This document shows positions 7,446-14,220 of a DNA stretch of 23,248 nucleotides, piece by piece. Position 1 is the stretch's first letter. Each line of letters begins with the position of its first letter. The position numbers and the translations under genes are program-made. This DNA comes from Hyphomicrobiales bacterium (GTDB taxonomy: Bacteria > Pseudomonadota > Alphaproteobacteria > Rhizobiales > Aestuariivirgaceae): contig JADJVV010000017.1 of the NCBI GenBank assembly GCA_016710435.1, forward strand, positions 1 to 23,248. Reading direction: 5' to 3'. The notes beneath the pieces were generated by a model, which was not told the origin of the DNA, did not search any database, and saw only the letters and a list, made by a program, of their open reading frames with translations.

Positions 7446-7780
7446 GGTTCGGCGGGCAGACAGTGACGTTTGTGGCGGTGTCAGATTCGGGCGACCCGGG
7501 ATTTCTGGGCCTAAAGGCGCAGACCCGCACGGAGACTCCAGTCGAGGGCTGCCACTTCCGGCCACTGTCGGCTCAGGAATCGGTTGACGTGGTGGACGTT
7601 TCGACGAGTCTATGGAAAGCCACCTGCCCTCCCGTGCCCGCCGCCTTAGCGGCCGAGCCGGACGGCGAACTGGTGGTCGACGGCGTGACATACCAGATCG
7701 TCGGCCCTCCGATGCCGAAGGTGGACCTGTCGGGCGAGACGGACCACGTCACGGTGGTATGCAAGCGACAGATCGTCTGA
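7442..7780 (+). CDS. Head-to-tail stopper (head closure protein)
   Basis: A 112-residue, mostly beta protein probably forming the ring that closes the DNA channel. I chose ATG 7442, which overlaps the adaptor stop (ATGA), over upstream in-frame starts that lie deep inside the adaptor gene. The sequence begins MRFGGQTVTFVAVSDSG and ends DHVTVVCKRQIV. The central ELVVDGVTYQIVGPPMPKVDL is a strand-turn-strand pattern common to stopper proteins. Its stop overlaps the next start by one base. Confidence 0.7.
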   Translation: MRFGGQTVTFVAVSDSGDPGFLGLKAQTRTETPVEGCHFRPLSAQESVDVVDVSTSLWKATCPPVPAALAAEPDGELVVDGVTYQIVGPPMPKVDLSGETDHVTVVCKRQIV

Positions 7781-8127
7781 TGGGAAACCCCCTGGGGAAA
7801 TTGGGCGTCTCTGATGACGAGTTGGCCGAAGCCATCGCGCGTGATGCTGACGTGAACGCCAGGTTAAACGAATTTATGACAGGCGAAGTGGTCCCCTACT
7901 GGAAGTCTGTATCACCAGTCAGGACAGGCAAATACGCCGCGTCGGTGAAGGTGCTGAAGAAAGCCAAAGGCGGCAAAGGCCGCGTCGGGGCAACGGATTT
8001 CAAAGCCCACTGGATCGAGTTCGGCACGGGCGCGCCCGGCCCAACGCAGGCGGCGGCACCCGGCCAGAAGACGGCTGAACACTTCGGCGGGGCACTGTCC
8101 GAGGGTGTCGAGATGGGCGACCAGTGA
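7780..8127 (+). CDS. Tail completion / neck protein (HK97 gp10-like)
   Basis: A 115-residue protein starting at ATG 7780, overlapping the stopper stop (TGATG). It contains WKSVSPVRTGKYAASVKVLKK and, later, ATDFKAHWIEFGTGAPG, the two signatures of the HK97 gp10-like neck/tail-component family (a PVRTG..SV segment followed by a HxIEFGTG-like turn). The N-terminal half is an acidic helix. It probably bridges the connector and tail tube. The gene overlaps the next by 4 bp. Confidence 0.8.
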   Translation: MGNPLGKLGVSDDELAEAIARDADVNARLNEFMTGEVVPYWKSVSPVRTGKYAASVKVLKKAKGGKGRVGATDFKAHWIEFGTGAPGPTQAAAPGQKTAEHFGGALSEGVEMGDQ

Positions 8128-8540
8128 CCGCCGATATTTTGAACGAGGACGCCCCCGACGTCGAGGATTTCATCGCCTGCTGGATGCAGCCCGAAATCCG
8201 TTCGGCAACAGAACGCAAAAATGACGACGAACTCCCGTTCTGTGTGGTCGCACGTATTTCTGGTTCTGATGACCCAGGCGCGGGCACTGACGATCCTGTA
8301 GTGCAACTGGACTTCTACGCCCGCGGCGCTGCGGCGGTAAAACGGGCGGCCAATCGGGGACACCGTCGCATGATGCTGCTCGCCAAGTATGGGGAGACAG
8401 TCGTCCTCTCTGACGATTCGGAGGCGTCGGTGGATTTCGTCAACACCATAATCCGACCCGCCCGCATGGCTTTCGAGCATGAGCAGATCGTGCGCTACAC
8501 GGCCCGCTATCACGTGGGCCTCTCCTACATCACCGACTAG
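8124..8540 (+). CDS. Tail terminator protein
   Basis: A 138-residue protein from GTG 8124, overlapping the neck gene stop. The features DVEDFIACWMQPEI, PFCVVARISGSDDPG, VVQLDFYARG and the late YTARYHVGLSYI match the alpha/beta layout of tail terminators that cap the tail tube and join it to the head. It is the last gene before the major tail protein. The 90-bp gap following it contains a small hairpin, the first sizeable gap since the window start. Confidence 0.72.
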   Translation: MTADILNEDAPDVEDFIACWMQPEIRSATERKNDDELPFCVVARISGSDDPGAGTDDPVVQLDFYARGAAAVKRAANRGHRRMMLLAKYGETVVLSDDSEASVDFVNTIIRPARMAFEHEQIVRYTARYHVGLSYITD

Positions 8541-8550
8541 TTCGGTGAGC

Positions 8551-8564
8551 GCGGCACCAGCCGC
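8551..8564 (+). terminator. Small GC hairpin after the terminator-protein gene
   Basis: GCGGC (8551-8555), loop ACCA, GCCGC (8560-8564): a perfect 5-bp stem with a 4-base loop, 10 bases after a stop codon, followed by AACTTT. It could be a weak intrinsic terminator or an RNA-stabilising end for the head mRNA. It is directly followed by the 10-mer TTCAGCCCAA, which recurs after the major tail gene hairpin. Confidence 0.4.
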
Positions 8565-8568
8565 AACT

Positions 8569-8578
8569 TTCAGCCCAA
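8569..8578 (+). repeat. 10-bp direct repeat copy 1 (TTCAGCCCAA)
   Basis: TTCAGCCCAA lies five bases after the hairpin in the gap upstream of the major tail gene. The second copy, at 9746-9755, follows the hairpin downstream of the same gene. A shorter TTCAGCCC is also found at 9777-9784, just before the chaperone start. The pairing of hairpin plus 10-mer on both sides of one gene is the notable point. Confidence 0.6.
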
Positions 8579-8630
8579 CTGTCCAGCCGGGGATTCCTTC
8601 CTGGTTCCTTCTCCATGAAAGGGGCGTCCA

Positions 8631-9698
8631 ATGGCGCAACCTGCAACTGGCACGACTCCCTCGGCTGGTGGCTATCTCACTACCGACAACCGACTCCAGG
8701 GCGGTCACCGCACTGGCCTGATCGCCGTCCTGTTCCGCGATGCACAAGGCGCACCGACGGACATTTCCCCGCATGAGTCCAATGGCGATGTCGCCTGGTC
8801 TCCGCTCGCGCAGGATGGCAAGCTGCGTGACGACCTGTTCGCACAGGAGCGCGTTGGTGGCGTGTGGGTGCCCAACCAGGACGACAACGAGGGGTGGTAC
8901 CTCTCGGGTGCGTTCGGTGACGGCAACGGCCCCTCGCAGAAGCCGTCCATCAAGACCGACGATCAGATGATCGAGCAGTCGAACTACCCGTTCGAGTCGG
9001 AGATCACCGAGCAGTCCGAGCCGTTCTCATTCCAGGCGCTCCAGAACTTGCAGCCAGCGATCCTGCGGTTGCGCAACAACCTTCCCCTGGTCGACGCCAA
9101 CGGCGATTCGCTGGTCGAGGTTCCTGGCGGCGCGGACGCTGGATGGTCGCAAACCCTTGACCCCGACCGCATCCCGCGCCAGTTCCTGCTGTACGGCATC
9201 CGTAAGCGCGGGTCCAAGTATCTCTACGAGGTCGAGGCGTACGACTGCGCCTATCTGTCCGACGTGAGCGAGCGTCAGATGGGCAAGAAGGGTAAGGCTG
9301 CGGAGTTCACTTTCAAGCCGGAACCCTCGGGGTACTTCATGGCGATGGTCGATGGCGTGTACAAGTCGATCATCAAGCACACCTTCGTCGGCGGCAGCGC
9401 GTGGGCCGAGCTGGGCGCGTCGGTGTCGCAGTACACCGTCACACTGGGCGCTCCGTCGGCGGGCACGTTCACCTTGACCTATGGCGGCCTGACCACGGCG
9501 ACCATCGTTTACGGTGCCGCTAACTCCGCGGTGAAGTCCGCACTCGTCGCACTCGATGACGGGTTCGACGCCTCGGACTGGACCGTGTCCGGTTCGTCTG
9601 GTGGCCCGTACACCGTGACGGTGCCGGATGTGTCGAAGGCGCTCACCGGTTCGGGCGCTGGCCTGACCGGCGGCACCTTCTCTGTCGCCGCTGCGTAA
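8631..9698 (+). CDS. Major tail protein with C-terminal Ig-like domain
   Basis: A 355-residue tail tube protein. ATG 8631 follows AAAGGGG at 8618-8624. Residues 1-265 are the tube domain, with QDGKLRDDLFAQER, NEGWYLSGAFGDGNG, DDQMIEQSNYPFESEITEQ, RIPRQFLLYGIRKRG and GKAAEFTFKPEPSGYFMAM, a pattern typical of actinophage major tail subunits. Residues about 268-355 are a separate beta-sandwich-like repeat (TFTLTYGGLTTATIVYGA, GPYTVTVPDVSKALTGSG) of a kind that decorates the outside of phage tails and capsids. It is flanked by hairpin-containing gaps, consistent with being expressed at a level different from its neighbours. Confidence 0.88.
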   Translation: MAQPATGTTPSAGGYLTTDNRLQGGHRTGLIAVLFRDAQGAPTDISPHESNGDVAWSPLAQDGKLRDDLFAQERVGGVWVPNQDDNEGWYLSGAFGDGNGPSQKPSIKTDDQMIEQSNYPFESEITEQSEPFSFQALQNLQPAILRLRNNLPLVDANGDSLVEVPGGADAGWSQTLDPDRIPRQFLLYGIRKRGSKYLYEVEAYDCAYLSDVSERQMGKKGKAAEFTFKPEPSGYFMAMVDGVYKSIIKHTFVGGSAWAELGASVSQYTVTLGAPSAGTFTLTYGGLTTATIVYGAANSAVKSALVALDDGFDASDWTVSGSSGGPYTVTVPDVSKALTGSGAGLTGGTFSVAAA

Positions 9699-9704
9699 CC
9701 GATC

Positions 9705-9745
9705 CTCGCAGGGGTGCGCGTTGGGCTGACGCGTGCCCCTGCGAG
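9705..9745 (+). terminator. Strong hairpin downstream of the major tail gene
   Basis: CTCGCAGGGGTGCGCG (9705-9720) pairs with CGCGTGCCCCTGCGAG (9730-9745) over 16 positions, all Watson-Crick except two adjacent G-U wobbles, around the 9-base loop TTGGGCTGA. It starts six bases after the major tail stop. There is no long T-run, so it may act as a partial terminator or an mRNA 3'-end protector, keeping major tail protein output above that of the chaperone and tape measure genes. The loop is exactly complementary to TCAGCCCAA at 9747-9755. Confidence 0.75.
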
Positions 9746-9755
9746 TTCAGCCCAA
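9746..9755 (+). repeat. 10-bp direct repeat copy 2 (TTCAGCCCAA)
   Basis: Second copy of TTCAGCCCAA (first at 8569-8578), abutting the 3' arm of the strong hairpin. Nine of its bases (TCAGCCCAA) are the exact reverse complement of the hairpin loop, so it could pair with the loop in RNA or mark a conserved intergenic element. Confidence 0.6.
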
Positions 9756-9785
9756 ATCCCAGCCCAGAATTGGAGATTCAGCCCC

Positions 9786-10328
9786 ATGTCCGACGACGAT
9801 AGGGAAGATGACCTGTCTGCCCCAGTGACCCCGGAAGCGGCGAGGGAGCAGGCTGCCGAGGCGGGCGGGTTTCTCGCGTCCCGTTTCTATCAGGTCGGCG
9901 ATGAAGTGCTGGAGTTGCCGCACCCCGAGTTCTTTGACGACGACTTGCAGGCGGGCTACGACGCGCTGAAGTTCGAGTCGGAGTCATGGGACTACGAGGA
10001 AGTTGAGCGGTCGAATCCGCTGACGGGTGAGGTCATCATTCATCCCGAGACCGGTAAGCCGGTGAAGGACCGCCGCATCATTCAGCCGCACCGCAAGACG
10101 GTGGACGGCAAGACGGAGTTGGTGGAGAACTTCAACGTCCGGTTCTGCAAAATCCTTTGGGGTGCTGGCGGATACGCGAAGTTCAAGAAGGCCGGCGGTC
10201 GCGCCAATCAGGTGATGGTGGATCTGCAATACATGCAGCGGCGGTATAAGGAGCGGCTTTCTGCCGATCCGAAAAGTCAGGGAAGTGGCGTGGCTGATCC
10301 GCCGGTTTCCGACGAAGATCGAGGCTGA
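9786..10328 (+). CDS. Tail assembly chaperone, upstream frame (gpG-like)
   Basis: A 180-residue protein that, with its frameshifted longer form, binds the tape measure and recruits tail tube subunits. I chose ATG 9786, preceded by GGAG at 9772-9775. An in-frame GTG at 9714 lies inside the hairpin and would add an unlikely peptide. Features are an acidic N-terminus (SDDDREDD), ASRFYQVGDEVLELPHPEFF, KTELVENFNVRFCKILWG and AYMQ-like VMVDLQYMQRRYKERL near the end. The last 22 residues after Leu158 are low-complexity. Its 3' end overlaps a second frame open from 10216, the classical arrangement for programmed frameshifting between terminator-side tail genes and the tape measure. Confidence 0.82.
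   Translation: MSDDDREDDLSAPVTPEAAREQAAEAGGFLASRFYQVGDEVLELPHPEFFDDDLQAGYDALKFESESWDYEEVERSNPLTGEVIIHPETGKPVKDRRIIQPHRKTVDGKTELVENFNVRFCKILWGAGGYAKFKKAGGRANQVMVDLQYMQRRYKERLSADPKSQGSGVADPPVSDEDRG
10248..10260 (+). promoter_or_regulatory. Candidate programmed +1 frameshift site (prfB-like)
   Basis: The upstream chaperone frame reads AAG GAG CGG CTT TCT. AAGGAG (10248-10253) is a Shine-Dalgarno-like hexamer, then a 3-base spacer CGG, then CTT followed by T. In the bacterial prfB gene, an internal SD three bases before CUU U promotes a +1 slip of tRNA-Leu from CUU to UUU. Here a +1 slip leads from Leu158 (CTT 10257-10259) to CTG at 10261 in the downstream chaperone frame, which is open from 10216. 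Unlike prfB, the next codon is Ser TCT, uncommon here, not a stop. A second possible +1 site is AAA-A at 10272-10275. Confidence 0.5.
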
Positions 10329-10683
10329 CCTACAGCGCCAATACCGCTGCGATGTCGCACTGTGGCACCGCGGCGAGCTGACCAGCCGGAAACTGCTGAG
10401 CTTGTTGGAGAACCTGGTTGATCCGTCGGCGTGTCGTATAGATCCCCGGTGGCCGTTGGGCCGAGATCAACTATGGCCGGAAGCGGTGCGGATCGCTGCC
10501 GAGACACACAAAGAGCTGGCCCTGATGCGTGCTGGTAATTACGCGGGTGGCCCGAACGCCTATGAGCCGAAAGTGTTTCTGCCGCCCGAGGAACGGGCCC
10601 AGAGGTTCATCGAGGCGGCACAGGAAGAGGCGTTCCACGAAGAGGCCGAATTAGACCTGTTCTCAAATCTTGGATGGACCTAA
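10261..10683 (+). CDS. Tail assembly chaperone, downstream frame (gpGT fusion C-terminal part)
   Basis: Second chaperone frame, expected to be made as a fusion with residues 1-158 of the upstream frame (fusion about 298 residues). The frame is +1 (or -2) relative to the first, not the usual -1. Recognisable features are KIEADLQRQYRCDVALWHRG, ELTSRKLLSLLENLVDPSAC and, later, LGRDQLWPEAVRIAAETHKEL. This matches actinophage GT partners with their LWRGELS..RLL pattern. The only independent start in frame is GTG 10285, with a poorly placed AGGG, so fusion is preferred. The tape measure follows directly. Confidence 0.75.
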   Translation: MPIRKVREVAWLIRRFPTKIEADLQRQYRCDVALWHRGELTSRKLLSLLENLVDPSACRIDPRWPLGRDQLWPEAVRIAAETHKELALMRAGNYAGGPNAYEPKVFLPPEERAQRFIEAAQEEAFHEEAELDLFSNLGWT

Positions 10684-10701
10684 AGGGAAGGGGTGTGGTT
10701 G

Positions 10702-13700
10702 ATGCCGGTTTATCTGGATGTCGGCGCGCGCCCCGATGAACGCTCCTTCAGGACAGCCGCCGATAAAGCCGAGCGGTATTTCGGGGATGCCTCGGAGCGA
10801 ATCGGTAAGCGGTTCTCGGACAACATGTCCAAGGGGATCAGGTCGTCCGATGATGTGGTGCGCAAGTCGGCTGATACCGCAGTGAAAGCGTACGACCGGG
10901 CGGCTGATGCTGCTGGCCGGGTGCGCGCCGAGGAAGCGAAACTTGAGGATCTGCGGGAGAAGGGCGCTGGCCGTACGGCACTGATCGCACAGTCAGAGCG
11001 GCTAGAGAAGGCCCGACGGACGGAGGTGTCATCGACACGCGCGGCCGTCGGGGCACTCGGTGAACTCGATAATGCACAGCGCCGCGCAGCCTCTAGCGGT
11101 AGCGCGTTGTCGAACCTGCTGGGCGGCATCAGCGAGGGCGCGGCGGGTACGCGGCTGGGCGATCTGGCGGGGCAGGCAGAGGACCTGTCCACGCGGCTCG
11201 GCGAGATCTCCCCGATGTCTGCCGGTGCCACGGCGGGCGTGGCGGCTCTGGTTATCGGCGTCGGCGCTGCGTCGAAGGCGTTGTATGACCTTGGCGCGCA
11301 GTGGGATGACATCGGCGACGGCATTGCGGCACGGACGGGGAAGATGGGCAGTGACCTCAAGTCGGTCACTGACGTGGTTCGTTCGGTGGGGTCGGATGTT
11401 GCCGCACCACTGAGCCAGATCGGCGATGTAGCGGGCCGAGTGTCGCAGAGTTTGCGGCTATCCGGTCAACCGCTTGAGGACATGGTGCGCACCGTCAGTC
11501 AGCTCAATGAGTTGACCGGCGAGCAGACCGATGTTCGTGGTCTGGGTAAGGCGTTCCGGCAGTTCGGGGTGGATTCGACCGCCGATCAGATGGACGCGCT
11601 AGAGGGGCTGGCGAGCGCATCGCGGGCGACCGGGGTCAGCGTCAATGACCTGATCGGCGTGATGAACTCGGCGGGCAAGCCTGCGAAGGAACTCGGGCTG
11701 GACTTTGGGCAGACTGCCGGCCTGGTGACGACTCTTGAAGAGGCCGGCCTGGACTTCACCAAGGCTGCACCGTCGCTGTCGATTGCGCTGAAGAACTTCG
11801 CCAGGGATGGCCGCGAGCCGCAGCAGGCGTTGCGGGACACCGTCGCTGAGATCAAGAATCTTATCGATGCGGGCAAGGATGCCCAGGCTGCCGACTTGGC
11901 CGCGAAGACGTTCGGCAAGGGCTACATCGACTTCCTGGCTGCGATCAAGAGCGGCAAGCTCGACGTGGATTCATTCAATGATGCGCTGAAGAAGGCCGGC
12001 CCGACCATTGATGAGTTGAACAAGTCCACGGAGGACTGGCACGAGGAGTGGCAGAAGCTCAAGAACACGTTCTCATCGGATCTCGCTCCTGCGGCGGGCG
12101 CATTCTTCGGCGCGGTCAACGACTGGCTGAAGCGAACCACTCAACCTTTGTCGGATCTTGCCAACGAGCTGGGCCGGATCAACGACGAGATGACTTCGGC
12201 TGCGCACAACGCCGCCTATGGCAACAGTAGGCCGATATTCCCCGGCGTCCCAGGAGCGCAACCTGGCACTCCGGTAACCGACAATCTCCCCGGCTTGTTC
12301 ACTCCAGGGGCCGGTTCTGGTACGCCGTCGCTCGGCGATCTACTGACCGGCGCACAGGGCGTTCCGGTGGCTGGAGCACCCGGTGCTGCTCCCACAATGG
12401 CTTTGCCGCCGGGGTTGCAGTGGCATCCCGACGGCGGCTTCCAGGCCCGTAGTAGCAGCAGTTCGGGCGGCGCGAAGCCGACGTTCCCCGAGGACCAGTG
12501 GAAGGTTCCGATTCCGCAGTTCGCGGCACCGGTCACGTCATCGAAAGCGGGCATCGGTCCCAATGGTGAGCCGGGGGTATGGCAGGCCGACGCGAACACT
12601 ATCGCCGACCGTCAGCAGTCCGTCATATCCACCGCCCAAAGCTTGTCGGAAGCCAATCTTCATCTGCTGGAACTGAAGTCGCAGGAGAACGTCGCCCAAT
12701 CGGCGCTGGTGTCGGCACAAAACAATGTGCAGCAGGCGGCGGCGGCGGCGGATAAGGCGCAGCGGGAATTGCTGGAGGCGCAACAGGGGACATGGAAGAA
12801 GGCCGAGGGCGTGGCGGACTCGATGTCGAAAGGCATGGATTCCATAGGCTCTGCGCTGGATAACGACCTTGGCATCTCCAAGGGCCTCCCCGGTCTAGCG
12901 GAAAACCTCGTCAAGTTCCTCGCCAACCTCGCGTTCGCCCCGGCGCTCGGTGCTTTGTCGGCGGTGTCGGCTGCGAGTCCGAATCAGGGTTCGGGGCTTG
13001 TGGGTGTCATGGCGGCCAACGGCGCGTTCGGGCAGCAGTACACGCCATCGGGCGTCGTGCCGGTGACGGTGACGAACTTGCCCGGCGGTGGTTCGGGTTC
13101 ATTGTCCGCGCTTCAACCGGGCGCAAGCATTCCTGGCACTTACGGGCTGCCGACAGGAACTGACACCGGCGGATATGGCAGCAGCGGCAAGGCTTTCCCC
13201 GCGTGGGTTCATGCACTCGAAGACCGATTTGGCGTCAAGGCGAGCACCTACAGCGGACACCAGGAGGGCGACCGCCATGAGGCGGGTTACGCCCCGAACC
13301 CCGGTCACCAGAATCGGGGTATCGACTGGTCTGGTCCGGTTGGTGCGATGCAGCAGTTCGCCGATTACCTGTCTCAGATCCCCGGATCGCTGGAGCAGGC
13401 GATCTGGCAGAACCCCTCGACAGGTCGCAGCACTGAGATTGCTGGCGGGCGTTCACAGCCGGGGTACTTCGCTGGCGACCTCGGCGGGCATCAGAACCAT
13501 GTTCACACGCGGCAGTCTGCGCCGATCCCTGCGCCTGGTGGGTTCAGTGCCATCGCGCCAGGACTCGGCATCACCCCGACCCCACTGGGTGTGTCGGCGG
13601 TCGGTGGCGGCACTGGCACGGGCGCAGGCTTCCCCGGCATCGGTGGTCCTCCGCAGGCTTTCGGTGCCAACTCGCCACTCGGACTCCCTATGACTGGCAC

Positions 13701-14220
13701 GGCGGGTGCAGCGGCTCCGAACGCGGGCGCAGTCTCCGGCGGTCAGGCGTACCCAGCTCAAGGCGGCGGCGGCTTCTCCGGTCTCGGTGGAATGCCGATG
13801 GATGCCATGATGATGGCCACATCCGGTCTCGACGCGATGGCCCCCGGTGCTGGTGCCGCCGCGAAAATCGGTATCCAACTTGCGAATCGGACCATCGGCT
13901 ACATGGGCCAGGTCGCGGGCATCGGCGCATCCGGGCTGCTGGAAACGCTGTCTGTGGGCGACAACCCGATGGGCAGCTTCGGCAAGTCGTGGATCGGGAA
14001 GCTTGCGGGCGGATTCGCTGGTGCGCGGCCAGCTCTGCCGAACATGGCTGGACAGAAGCCACCCCCAGCTCCCGGTGGCCAGCAGGGCCAGCCAGGGCAG
14101 CAGGGTGGCACCACAAATCAGAACGTGACGATCAACAACCAGGCGGCAACCCCCGATCAGAACGGCAAGGACATCACCGCCCATCTTGGCGCGATGGCAG
14201 CCCCGGCGGGCCGACAGTGA
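10702..14220 (+). CDS. Tape measure protein with metallopeptidase-like segment
   Basis: About 1172 residues, setting tail length (about 175 nm at the usual 0.15 nm per residue). ATG 10702 follows GGAAGGGG (10686-10692 region); GTG 10693 would add three residues. The N-terminal part is helical and coiled-coil-like (EEAKLEDLREKGAG, QSERLEKARRTEV). Residues about 165-430 are a phage minor-tail core with LIGVMNSAGKPAKELGLDFG and LEEAGLDFTKAAPSLSIALK. A Gly/Pro-rich spacer follows. Residues about 830-940 hold RHEAGY (His859), GHQNRGIDWSGP (His869, Asp875) and GGHQNHVHTRQ (His933, His935), resembling LAS-type Zn peptidases. The C-terminus is Gly/Gln/Asn-rich. It is the longest gene in the window. 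Confidence 0.93.
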   Translation: MPVYLDVGARPDERSFRTAADKAERYFGDASERIGKRFSDNMSKGIRSSDDVVRKSADTAVKAYDRAADAAGRVRAEEAKLEDLREKGAGRTALIAQSERLEKARRTEVSSTRAAVGALGELDNAQRRAASSGSALSNLLGGISEGAAGTRLGDLAGQAEDLSTRLGEISPMSAGATAGVAALVIGVGAASKALYDLGAQWDDIGDGIAARTGKMGSDLKSVTDVVRSVGSDVAAPLSQIGDVAGRVSQSLRLSGQPLEDMVRTVSQLNELTGEQTDVRGLGKAFRQFGVDSTADQMDALEGLASASRATGVSVNDLIGVMNSAGKPAKELGLDFGQTAGLVTTLEEAGLDFTKAAPSLSIALKNFARDGREPQQALRDTVAEIKNLIDAGKDAQAADLAAKTFGKGYIDFLAAIKSGKLDVDSFNDALKKAGPTIDELNKSTEDWHEEWQKLKNTFSSDLAPAAGAFFGAVNDWLKRTTQPLSDLANELGRINDEMTSAAHNAAYGNSRPIFPGVPGAQPGTPVTDNLPGLFTPGAGSGTPSLGDLLTGAQGVPVAGAPGAAPTMALPPGLQWHPDGGFQARSSSSSGGAKPTFPEDQWKVPIPQFAAPVTSSKAGIGPNGEPGVWQADANTIADRQQSVISTAQSLSEANLHLLELKSQENVAQSALVSAQNNVQQAAAAADKAQRELLEAQQGTWKKAEGVADSMSKGMDSIGSALDNDLGISKGLPGLAENLVKFLANLAFAPALGALSAVSAASPNQGSGLVGVMAANGAFGQQYTPSGVVPVTVTNLPGGGSGSLSALQPGASIPGTYGLPTGTDTGGYGSSGKAFPAWVHALEDRFGVKASTYSGHQEGDRHEAGYAPNPGHQNRGIDWSGPVGAMQQFADYLSQIPGSLEQAIWQNPSTGRSTEIAGGRSQPGYFAGDLGGHQNHVHTRQSAPIPAPGGFSAIAPGLGITPTPLGVSAVGGGTGTGAGFPGIGGPPQAFGANSPLGLPMTGTAGAAAPNAGAVSGGQAYPAQGGGGFSGLGGMPMDAMMMATSGLDAMAPGAGAAAKIGIQLANRTIGYMGQVAGIGASGLLETLSVGDNPMGSFGKSWIGKLAGGFAGARPALPNMAGQKPPPAPGGQQGQPGQQGGTTNQNVTINNQAATPDQNGKDITAHLGAMAAPAGRQ

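Noticed and set aside
9705..9755. A fully formed H-type pseudoknot
   Set aside because: With essentially no connecting bases (0, 0 and 1), nine loop pairs and a 16-bp stem cannot form together sterically, so I report the complementarity without claiming this fold.
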